Assembly: GCA_013214425.1 (NCBI GenBank)
Contig: JABSPN010000023.1
Coordinates: 1,642-9,902, forward strand
DNA length: 8,261 bases
Origin: Flavobacteriaceae bacterium
GTDB lineage: Bacteria > Bacteroidota > Bacteroidia > Flavobacteriales > Flavobacteriaceae
Direction: 5' to 3'
Made by a program: the position numbers and the translations under genes. Of this stretch, positions 1 to 6,264 are shown in pieces (within the stretch, counting starts at the first letter, position 1; each line of letters begins with the position of its first letter). Below the pieces are notes generated by a model that saw only the letters and a program-made list of their open reading frames with translations, was not told the DNA's origin and ran no database searches.

Positions 1-1847
1 TTGTATTTTTCACGCTTAGTTTTATAAACTAAATCTTCTCTATCTGCTCTTGCAATAGGTCTGTTTGTTGGAATTTCAACTACATCTAATTTGTAGATTT
101 CCCAAAATTCCCCTTCTTCTGTAATCGCTGTACCAGTCATTCCTGATAATTTACGATACATTCTGAAGTAATTTTGAAGTGTAATAGTAGCAAAGGTTTG
201 CGTTGCATCTTCAATCTTTACATTTTCCTTTGCCTCGATAGCCTGATGAAGTCCGTCAGAATAACGTCTTCCTTCCATGATACGTCCAGTACCCTCATCA
301 ACGATTTTCACTTTATTATCCATTACAACGTATTCAACGTCTTTTTCAAATAAAGTATAAGCCTTCAAAAGCTGATTCATACTATGGATTCTCTCGCTTT
401 TAATGCTAAAATCTTTGTATAAAGTTTCTTTTAATTCGGCTTCTTTTTCAGCTTCTAATTCTTGATTTTCAATTTCTGAAATTCCAGTAGCTAAATCAGG
501 TAAAACAAAGAAGTCACTGGAGTTTTTAGCCGAAAGGAAATCGATTCCTTTATCGGTTAATTCGATTTGATTATTTTTTTCTTCGATAGTAAAAAAGAGT
601 TCTGCGTCAATTAAATGCATTTCTCTATTATTATCGGCCATGTATTTGTTTTCTGTCTTCTGAAGTAACTGTTTGATACCTTCCTGACTCAAAAACTTAA
701 TAAGAGCTTTGTTTTTTGGGAGTCCTCTGTGTACTCTTAATAATAAGAATCCACCTTCGGTTTCATCTCCTTCTTTGATTAACTTTTTCGCTTCAGCTAA
801 TACACCAGTTAAATATTTTCTTTGTGTTTCAACCAGATTGGCTACAATTGGTTTTAATTCATCAAATTCATGTTCGTCTCCTTTAGGAATAGGTCCAGAA
901 ATAATAAGCGGTGTTCTCGCATCATCAATTAATACAGAATCGACCTCATCAACAATCGCATAATTGTGACGTCTTTGTACTAAATCGTCTGGAGAATGAG
1001 ACATATTATCTCTTAGGTAATCAAAACCAAATTCATTGTTAGTGCCATAAGTAATGTCGGCATTGTAAGCTTTTTTTCTTTCAGGAGAATTTGGTTTGTG
1101 GTGGTCAATACAATCAATGCTCAAACCGTGAAACTCAAAAATAGGGGCCATCCATGCGCTATCTCTTTTAGCCAGATAATCATTTACAGTAACTAAGTGA
1201 ACTCCTTTACCCGGTAAAGCATTTAAGTAAACCGATAATGTTGCTACTAAGGTTTTTCCTTCTCCAGTTTGCATTTCAGCAATTTTTCCCTGGTGCATAG
1301 CAGTACCTCCAATCAACTGAACATCGTAATGCACCATATCCCAGGTTACTTCTTTCCCTGCCGCATCCCAGGAGTTTTTCCAAACGGCATTATCACCTTC
1401 TAAGACAACATAATCTTTTGTGCCTGATAATTCACGATCAAAAGCCGTTGCTGTTACAGTAAGCGTTTCATTATTGGTAAATCGAAAAGCGGTTTCTTTA
1501 ATCGTTGCATAAGCTTCAGGAAGTATATCATTCAGTACTTTTTCTACAAGCTCATAGGCTTCATCTTCTAGGCGATCTATATGATTATAAATCTCCTCTT
1601 TTTTATCGATATCTGTAGTTTCTTCAGCTTCATTTTTAAGACGATTTATTTCAGTATCTTTATCTTTTCTTGCTTCTGAAATTTTAGCTTTAAATTCAAT
1701 AGTTTTTGCTCTTAGTTCATCTAAAGAAATACCTTTTAAGCTAGGTTCAACTTTCTTTATTTTGTCTACAATAGGCTTTATCTCTTTGAGATCCTTTTTA
1801 GACTTGTCGCCAACAAAAACTTTCAACACATTGTTTAACAAACTCAT
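1..1847 (-). CDS. secA: SecA preprotein translocase ATPase, N-terminal part (cut by window edge)
   Basis: SecA is the cytoplasmic motor that uses ATP to push unfolded preproteins through the SecYEG channel. The reading frame is open without interruption from ATG at 1847 to the window edge, about 615 residues, beginning MSLLNNVLKVFVGDK. Visible landmarks are the Walker A GEGKT at about residues 195-199, the TVNDYLAKRD helicase motif at 220-229, the Walker B DEVD at 300-303 followed by SVLIDDARTPLIISGP, and GMTGTA at about 569-574 leading into NBD2 (VVEIPTNRP). Walker A is later than in E. coli SecA because of a longer N-terminal region, as is usual in Bacteroidetes. From family knowledge the full protein is about 1,100 residues, so most of NBD2, the helical scaffold and wing domains and the C-terminal tail lie outside the window. 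Its own promoter is likely, since a terminator separates it from the gene upstream. Confidence 0.97.
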   Translation of the reverse strand, partial: MSLLNNVLKVFVGDKSKKDLKEIKPIVDKIKKVEPSLKGISLDELRAKTIEFKAKISEARKDKDTEINRLKNEAEETTDIDKKEEIYNHIDRLEDEAYELVEKVLNDILPEAYATIKETAFRFTNNETLTVTATAFDRELSGTKDYVVLEGDNAVWKNSWDAAGKEVTWDMVHYDVQLIGGTAMHQGKIAEMQTGEGKTLVATLSVYLNALPGKGVHLVTVNDYLAKRDSAWMAPIFEFHGLSIDCIDHHKPNSPERKKAYNADITYGTNNEFGFDYLRDNMSHSPDDLVQRRHNYAIVDEVDSVLIDDARTPLIISGPIPKGDEHEFDELKPIVANLVETQRKYLTGVLAEAKKLIKEGDETEGGFLLLRVHRGLPKNKALIKFLSQEGIKQLLQKTENKYMADNNREMHLIDAELFFTIEEKNNQIELTDKGIDFLSAKNSSDFFVLPDLATGISEIENQELEAEKEAELKETLYKDFSIKSERIHSMNQLLKAYTLFEKDVEYVVMDNKVKIVDEGTGRIMEGRRYSDGLHQAIEAKENVKIEDATQTFATITLQNYFRMYRKLSGMTGTAITEEGEFWEIYKLDVVEIPTNRPIARADREDLVYKTKREKY

Positions 1848-1871
1848 AGTCTTGTTTTATTTATAAGGTTT

Positions 1872-1879
1872 CAAAATTA
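1872..1879 (-). promoter_or_regulatory. Putative secA promoter, Bacteroidetes -7 box
   Basis: On the minus strand this reads TAATTTTG, an exact match to the Bacteroidetes -7 form TAnnTTTG. It would place the transcript start near 1865 and give a short leader of about 18 bases before the secA ATG at 1847. The -33 position, around 1899-1902, reads TTTT and not TTG, so the upstream element is weak. That position falls in the loop of the terminator at 1886-1913. Inferred from motif and spacing only. Confidence 0.5.
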
Positions 1880-1881
1880 AG

Positions 1882-1913
1882 CAAAAAAAAAGCCTCGTAA
1901 AAGAGACTTTTTT
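1882..1913 (-). terminator. Rho-independent terminator after the DUF2795 gene
   Basis: On the minus strand AAGTCTC pairs with GAGGCTT (1909-1903 with 1896-1890) across a 6-base loop, with one G-T pair. Four more A-T pairs extend the base of the stem, and a run of nine T follows (1891-1883). The hairpin starts about 14 bases after the DUF2795 stop codon and ends before secA. The T tracts on both sides mean it could also stop plus-strand transcription, but no plus-strand gene reads into it here. Confidence 0.8.
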
Positions 1914-1926
1914 AGGTTTAATTTTA

Positions 1927-2148
1927 TTAATATTCATCTTCATTCCACAGATAGTCTTCTTCTGTGGGGTAATCTGGCCAAATTTCTTGGATTGATTCAT
2001 AGGAATCTCCTTCATCTTCAATCGATTGTAAATTTTCTACCACTTCTAGAGGTGCTCCAGTTCTGATAGAGTAATCAATAAGCTCATCTTTAGTAGCTGG
2101 CCAAGGCGCATCACTTAAATAGGATGCTAATTCTAATGTCCAATACAT
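1927..2148 (-). CDS. DUF2795 family small acidic protein
   Basis: This 73-residue protein (MYWTLELASYLSD...) matches the DUF2795 family as I know it from flavobacteria, where proteins of this length are common; no molecular function is established. It is strongly acidic: I count 20 Asp/Glu against one Lys and one Arg, with acid clusters at residues 44-46 (EDE) and at the C terminus (WNEDEY). The first half (LASYLSDAPWPATKDELIDYSIRTGAPLEVVENL in outline) looks helical and resembles the small helical DNA- or protein-binding fold suggested for the family. There is no signal peptide or membrane segment, so it is probably cytoplasmic. It is a single-gene unit with its own good promoter at 2174-2203 and a strong terminator at 1882-1913, and lies just upstream of secA. 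Co-location with secA does not prove a role in secretion. Confidence 0.85.
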   Translation of the reverse strand: MYWTLELASYLSDAPWPATKDELIDYSIRTGAPLEVVENLQSIEDEGDSYESIQEIWPDYPTEEDYLWNEDEY

Positions 2149-2173
2149 ATTACAATATGGATTTTATTTTTTG

Positions 2174-2203
2174 CAAAAATAATTTTTTAGTTTAAAAAGT
2201 CAA
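2174..2203 (-). promoter_or_regulatory. Bacteroidetes-type promoter of the DUF2795 gene
   Basis: On the minus strand a TTG (2203-2201) is followed after 19 bases by TATTTTTG (2181-2174), an exact TAnnTTTG. Both elements and the spacing match the flavobacterial sigma-factor consensus. The start of transcription would fall near 2167, giving a leader of about 20 bases before the ATG at 2148. The surrounding DNA is very AT-rich. This is the best promoter in the window. Confidence 0.75.
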
Positions 2204-2241
2204 GTAAAAAATAAATTATTTGCTAATTTTTTAAAGAACGT

Positions 2242-2276
2242 AAGGTTTTAGTCATCCAAAATTGTTACAAAACCTT
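2242..2276 (-). terminator. Inverted repeat, possible operon terminator
   Basis: A perfect 8-base inverted repeat (AAGGTTTT at 2242-2249 and AAAACCTT at 2269-2276) encloses a 19-base loop. It begins 20 bases after the stop codon of the adenosyltransferase gene, where the six-gene transcript should end. The stem has only two G-C pairs, the loop is long, and the downstream minus-strand bases are only moderately T-rich (TTCTTT), so it would be a weak terminator. It could instead be a regulatory site upstream of the DUF2795 promoter. Confidence 0.35.
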
Positions 2277-2295
2277 GAAAAGGTAGCCTAATATG

Positions 2296-2871
2296 TTAGT
2301 TTCCTTTTTTTGGAATCCATTTTACTTCATTGGCTCCTAAATCGTGCGACAATTTTCGTGCCAGTACAAATAAGTAGTCAGATAGTCGGTTTAAATAGCT
2401 TAAAACATTTTGATCAACCTTTTCTGTTTCGTTAAGATGCGATGCTAATCGCTCTGCTCTTCTACAAACACATCTTGCTATATGACAATATGACACAGTT
2501 GTATGACCTCCAGGTAGAATAAAATGAGTCATTTGAGGTAAACTCTCATTCATGCGATCCATTTCTTTTTCCAGTAGTTCAATATCATCAGAAGAAATTT
2601 TTGCAATGTCTAGTCGTTCCTTACCATTTTTAAGAATCATCTTTTCAGGGTCTGTCGCCAAAATTGCGCCAACTGTGAAAAGTCTATCTTGAATTTCGAT
2701 GAGTATTTCACTGCTACGAGGATCTAATTCCTGATCTCTTATAAGACCAATATAAGAATTGAGTTCATCTACAGTTCCGTAGCTTTCAATTCTCAAATGA
2801 TGCTTTGGAACTCTAGTTCCACCAAATAAAGCAGTTGTTCCTTTGTCTCCTGTTTTAGTATATATTTTCAA
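2296..2871 (-). CDS. PduO-type ATP:corrinoid adenosyltransferase
   Basis: The enzyme moves the 5'-deoxyadenosyl group of ATP onto reduced cobalt in cob(I)alamin or cob(I)yrinic acid diamide, giving the cofactor used by enzymes such as methylmalonyl-CoA mutase. The 191 residues are a normal length for this cytoplasmic family. All family signatures are present: TKTGDKGTT at residues 5-13 (ATP binding), SYGTVDELNSYIG at 30-42, FILPGG at 117-122, CRRAERL at 136-142 and YLNRLSDYLFVLAR at 159-172, close to human MMAB. The start is unusual: MKIYTKTGD is the expected N terminus, but its first codon is TTG (2871-2869), the codon before it is GTT, and before that is the stop of the upstream gene, so no ATG is possible. 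It is the last gene of the transcript. No symbol is given because pduO, cobO and MMAB are all used and there is no pdu operon here. Confidence 0.95.
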   Translation of the reverse strand: MKIYTKTGDKGTTALFGGTRVPKHHLRIESYGTVDELNSYIGLIRDQELDPRSSEILIEIQDRLFTVGAILATDPEKMILKNGKERLDIAKISSDDIELLEKEMDRMNESLPQMTHFILPGGHTTVSYCHIARCVCRRAERLASHLNETEKVDQNVLSYLNRLSDYLFVLARKLSHDLGANEVKWIPKKGN

Positions 2872-2874
2872 AAC

Positions 2875-3624
2875 TTAATTTTTTGTTGCTATAAATATCA
2901 AATTATTGTAACCTTTCGATCTATCATAGTGCATCCCTTTCATATCGAATAATTCTTCTAGAGAATGTACTTCAACGTTTTTGAATCCAACCTGATTAAG
3001 ATCATTGAATAATCCTTTTTTATCGTAATAATATCCTTTTACTTTAAATCCTTTAAAACCTGTATGTCTAAATCCAACTTCATTCTTTAAAAAGATTTTT
3101 AATAGCTTCCTTAGCTTAAAATAAGCTGTTTTTTTAAACACACCAACTTGATTGTGTACAGTACCAATAATACAACCGTTTTCTTGAAGAATTTCTCGGG
3201 CCTTACTCAAAATGGTTAATCGATCTTCCTTTTTATGAACATAAGTAAGCATACTGTTTAAGATGGTAACTGTTTCAAACTTATTTTCTCCAGAAAAATC
3301 TTGAGCAGCTGTTACATATAAGGAAACCTTGTTTTCGATATTCCATAATTTTAGATTCTCCTTACAGGTTTTAATCATATTTTCAGAAATATCTGATGCA
3401 ACGATATGATCTGGATTAATAGTCTTGTGAATTTCATTTATTTCACGTCCCGTACCACAACCAAAAATTTTTATTGTAGCAGTTGTTATTCCATTAGATT
3501 GATAATGATTCAATACACGCTCCATCAAATATTTTTCATGATGAGGAGATGATGTTTCGGTTAAATCTTGGGTTTCTATTACTTCTTCTTTCTCCCAAAA
3601 TGATTTATTTGTAATTGTACTCAT
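2875..3624 (-). CDS. Class I SAM-dependent methyltransferase (Methyltransf_25/11-like)
   Basis: This 249-residue protein has the layout of a small-molecule class I methyltransferase. Motif I is IKIFGCGTGRE at residues 51-61, with the GxGTG loop that binds S-adenosylmethionine. ASDISENMI at 76-84 carries the acidic residue expected to hold the SAM ribose, and VTILNSMLTYV at 119-129 sits at motif IV. The C-terminal third is basic (KLRKLLKIFLK, 170-180) and could be the substrate lid or touch a membrane. There is no signal peptide, so it is cytoplasmic. The ATG at 3624 shares a base with the stop of the FemAB-like gene (TAATG), which suggests coupled translation and a shared pathway. The methyl acceptor cannot be read from the sequence; a saccharide, lipid or aminoacylated intermediate made by the neighbouring enzymes is an inference. 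Confidence 0.85.
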   Translation of the reverse strand: MSTITNKSFWEKEEVIETQDLTETSSPHHEKYLMERVLNHYQSNGITTATIKIFGCGTGREINEIHKTINPDHIVASDISENMIKTCKENLKLWNIENKVSLYVTAAQDFSGENKFETVTILNSMLTYVHKKEDRLTILSKAREILQENGCIIGTVHNQVGVFKKTAYFKLRKLLKIFLKNEVGFRHTGFKGFKVKGYYYDKKGLFNDLNQVGFKNVEVHSLEELFDMKGMHYDRSKGYNNLIFIATKN

Positions 3625-4673
3625 TATTTGTTTTTTGATAATATTCTCGCGATTGTTTTTTTATGCTTTCTCAATAGAGGATAAAAAAGACTATACATAC
3701 GAAATAGCAAAGGTCTTAAAATTTTATGACTAGTGTAAGGATAATCTATTTTTAATCCGTTAAACCCTTCTTTAAATCGCAATACACCTGGTGAACCACT
3801 ATGTCCAATATTATATCCTTTCAGTCCTTCTGCTAACGATATTTTTATGGCTTGCCAATGCAGGAAATATCCTGCTTTTAAATCTGGTTTTTCTTTAATT
3901 GTTCCCCCTGAAATATAGGTGTAGAAATCCCCTGATTTATATAAATAAATGGCTCCTTTTAGTTGATTTTGATGGTAAGCTAAAAGCATTTTGCCTTGTT
4001 TGTTGTTGATGGAATCTAGAATAGTTTTTCTAAAATCTTTCCATGAGCGAACGGCATATCCTCCTTCTTTTGCATTGATTTCAAACATGCGATAACCTTC
4101 CTGAAGTTCAGCTTCAGTTATGGCAATGACCAATTTTAATTCTTTCTTTAAAGAAGACCTGATGTGCCTTCTGGTCGAAGATTTAAATGAGGATAATAAG
4201 TCTTCTTCCGTAGAAAGCGCTTTTAAATCAAGAATACTAATTCGTGTTGGTATTGCAATATTTTTAAACTTTTTTCCTCTGGAAAACCTAAGGTTGAGAT
4301 GTTTTACATTGGAAAGCCATTCAAATTGATTTTCTTGAGTATTAAAAGGTGTTACCTGAACATAGCAACAACGATGTTTTTTCGCTCTTTGAATGATTTC
4401 ATTTTCCAGTAATTCTAACTCATCGGCCAAAAAGTTAATGGGGCCGAATGGAACAATATAAAATTTGACGATTGAAAATCTTGGAATCACAGCCCAATAG
4501 CCAGCAAGTATAGTTTCATTGTCAATTAATAGCACTAATTCTTGGTCAAAATTATAAACACGATAAGATTGCGCCCAAGTTGAGCATTGAAAATAGTGAC
4601 CTTTTCGGTTTTGTTCAATCGCTTGGTCCCATTTGTCAATCCAATGTTGTTCTTTAGTGACTAGAATCTTCAT
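3624..4673 (-). CDS. FemAB/FemX-like aminoacyl- or acyltransferase (GNAT fold)
   Basis: The 349-residue protein matches the FemABX family, whose Gram-positive members use aminoacyl-tRNA to add amino acids to lipid II. Visible signatures are FQCSTWAQ (28-35), the basic block RRHIRSSLKKELKL (168-181), GGYAVRSW (204-211), and the C-terminal GNAT half LKGAIYLY (238-245), GGTIKEKPDLKAGYFLHWQAI (256-276 in outline) and GVLRFKEGFNG (296-306). It has one polypeptide of two GNAT-like halves and no signal peptide. I chose ATG at 4673 over the in-frame TTG at 4679, which is two codons upstream; AAGG lies about 10 bases before the ATG. The start lies within the end of the deacetylase-like gene, a 20-base overlap. 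In Gram-negatives such proteins often sit in surface-polysaccharide clusters, so the acceptor need not be peptidoglycan. The donor is unknown. Confidence 0.85.
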   Translation of the reverse strand: MKILVTKEQHWIDKWDQAIEQNRKGHYFQCSTWAQSYRVYNFDQELVLLIDNETILAGYWAVIPRFSIVKFYIVPFGPINFLADELELLENEIIQRAKKHRCCYVQVTPFNTQENQFEWLSNVKHLNLRFSRGKKFKNIAIPTRISILDLKALSTEEDLLSSFKSSTRRHIRSSLKKELKLVIAITEAELQEGYRMFEINAKEGGYAVRSWKDFRKTILDSINNKQGKMLLAYHQNQLKGAIYLYKSGDFYTYISGGTIKEKPDLKAGYFLHWQAIKISLAEGLKGYNIGHSGSPGVLRFKEGFNGLKIDYPYTSHKILRPLLFRMYSLFYPLLRKHKKTIARILSKNK

Positions 4674-6264
4674 AATCAATATACCTTACAGGAGTCTTGT
4701 TATTGGAAACTATCTTATTATTTTTATCAAATGAAAATTCCAATTCTTCAATTAATTTAAAATGGGAAATTAACTGATTAATCGTAGGATTCCATAATTT
4801 TTCATCTTTAATTTTTTGATCAATATACACCAAGTTTTTTTGAACTACAGGGTTGATTTTATTTTGATCTAAGAATTTACCGTAATGATAAGTATTGGGT
4901 AAACTTAAATAGGTGTGGGCAATACATAAACCAGACTCTTGAATTAAAGAATCTATATTAGAAGGACAAAATGTGTCTTTCAAATTGTTGATTTCAACTG
5001 TTTGAAACATTTGAAATGATTGATTGCCAATTTTATTTCTAAAAATTACTGGTGCATATTTTGCAAATGGATAGTGCTTATTTTTTATGACACTCCATTT
5101 AATCAGGTCAATGAAGAGGCTTGTGAAGACTTTCCACGCACTATTGATAAACGGGAAAATGAATTTCAGTTTTCTTTTGAAGACAATTCCTTTAAAATCC
5201 AAAGCCAGTCTTTTGTATTTCGAAAACAAATCAGGAGTATCAACCCTATAAAAAAGAAAATAACTTCTTATGAGTACTGATACTTTTTGAGTAAACTTTA
5301 AATTCCTCAGGCTTTGCTTTGTTTTTTCAAGCGTAAATTGATTCGGGTTTAATTGATTAATAATTCCTTTTCCTCCAGTCCCTGAGTCTATGTAAGTCCA
5401 TAGGTTTTTGATGTCTTTGCGATTTAAATTGTCAACCCATTTTTGTGTTTCATATTCATGGAACTTAAATAAAGTAAAGTTGTATGGTTGGAATCCGTGA
5501 TCTATCCAGGTGTGAATTTGTTTTGAAGGCGGTTGAAAACTATAGAAATCTGTTTTGGCCTCTTCTAAATTTTTTATGGATTGTGATAAAGAGTGATAAC
5601 ATATTTCATGACCTTGATCTTCCCATTTTTGAATTAATTCCGCTTCCCGTTCCCACGAGATGTTTTCATCTCTTTTAGAAAAATGATTCAGGAAAAAACC
5701 TTTAGTGATTTTAATATCAGAATGTTCAAAGGCTTTTAGTTGTTCTTGGGTATTTTCAAAAGTATCAAAATCGCAATGATCTGTAAGACATAAAATTGCT
5801 GAAAAAGGAATTTTAGAACGACTAAATTCTGGTACATCGTCTTGACTAAATAATAGCTTTAATTCAATTAAGTCGTTATTGTTGGAGTGAGTTTTTTCAA
5901 ATTTTTTGCCGCCAGTACCATTGTATTTTAAAATAGGATTGAGGTACTTAGATTCAATAATCCAGGTAAGTTTATTTGGGTGTTTGGGGTCGAATTCCCA
6001 GCAACCAATATTTTTATTACTCAAGACTTTATATTGATTTTTTAGTACAAAAATCTTTGGGGAATAATAGTTAGCAATGAGTCTCTGGTTCGTATTTACC
6101 CATTCATAATTGTAATTCCTCCATGAAATGATAGGTTCCTTGAAATGAATTTCAATACTAATCTCTTCCTCTTCTTGTGGACTTACAGTGATATCAATAA
6201 AAGTATCACTTTCTGAAAATGAAAGCCAGTGTTTTTTGGATATGATTGTGTTAACGAAACTCAT
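4654..6264 (-). CDS. NodB-like polysaccharide deacetylase-related protein
   Basis: Of 536 residues, the first 150 or so look beta-rich and are not recognised. A NodB-like (carbohydrate esterase 4) core then begins at FSAILCLTDHCDFD (154-167), where D162, D165 and D167 stand at the catalytic/metal motif. It continues with GHEICYHSLSQS (218-229; H219, H224) and HTWIDHG (251-257; D255, H256); IAHTYLS (448-454; H450) may supply the last histidine motif. The usual second metal histidine of HxxxH is Gln here (H224...Q228), so the metal site may be rearranged. No signal peptide is seen, unlike most exported deacetylases, so a cytoplasmic nucleotide- or lipid-linked substrate is plausible. Residues 366-392 are hydrophobic and amphipathic and might dock on a membrane. 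The gene starts inside the stop of the methyltransferase (TAATG at 6264). Deacetylation itself is inferred, not shown. Confidence 0.72.
   Translation of the reverse strand: MSFVNTIISKKHWLSFSESDTFIDITVSPQEEEEISIEIHFKEPIISWRNYNYEWVNTNQRLIANYYSPKIFVLKNQYKVLSNKNIGCWEFDPKHPNKLTWIIESKYLNPILKYNGTGGKKFEKTHSNNNDLIELKLLFSQDDVPEFSRSKIPFSAILCLTDHCDFDTFENTQEQLKAFEHSDIKITKGFFLNHFSKRDENISWEREAELIQKWEDQGHEICYHSLSQSIKNLEEAKTDFYSFQPPSKQIHTWIDHGFQPYNFTLFKFHEYETQKWVDNLNRKDIKNLWTYIDSGTGGKGIINQLNPNQFTLEKTKQSLRNLKFTQKVSVLIRSYFLFYRVDTPDLFSKYKRLALDFKGIVFKRKLKFIFPFINSAWKVFTSLFIDLIKWSVIKNKHYPFAKYAPVIFRNKIGNQSFQMFQTVEINNLKDTFCPSNIDSLIQESGLCIAHTYLSLPNTYHYGKFLDQNKINPVVQKNLVYIDQKIKDEKLWNPTINQLISHFKLIEELEFSFDKNNKIVSNNKTPVRYIDYEDSSH

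Noticed and set aside
709..963. 84-codon plus-strand open frame
   Set aside because: It lies wholly opposite secA in a conserved coding region, with no promoter or family resemblance; a shadow frame.
4120..4329. 69-codon plus-strand open frame
   Set aside because: Antisense to the FemAB-like gene, whose motifs are read on the other strand; no independent support.
4674..4679. TTG at 4679 as the FemAB-like start
   Set aside because: ATG two codons downstream (4673) gives the expected MKILVTKEQ start and is better spaced from AAGG.
5020..5678. Plus-strand open frames opposite the deacetylase-like gene (5020-5280, 5484-5678)
   Set aside because: Both are antisense to a well-supported gene in AT-rich DNA, with no recognisable product or upstream signal.
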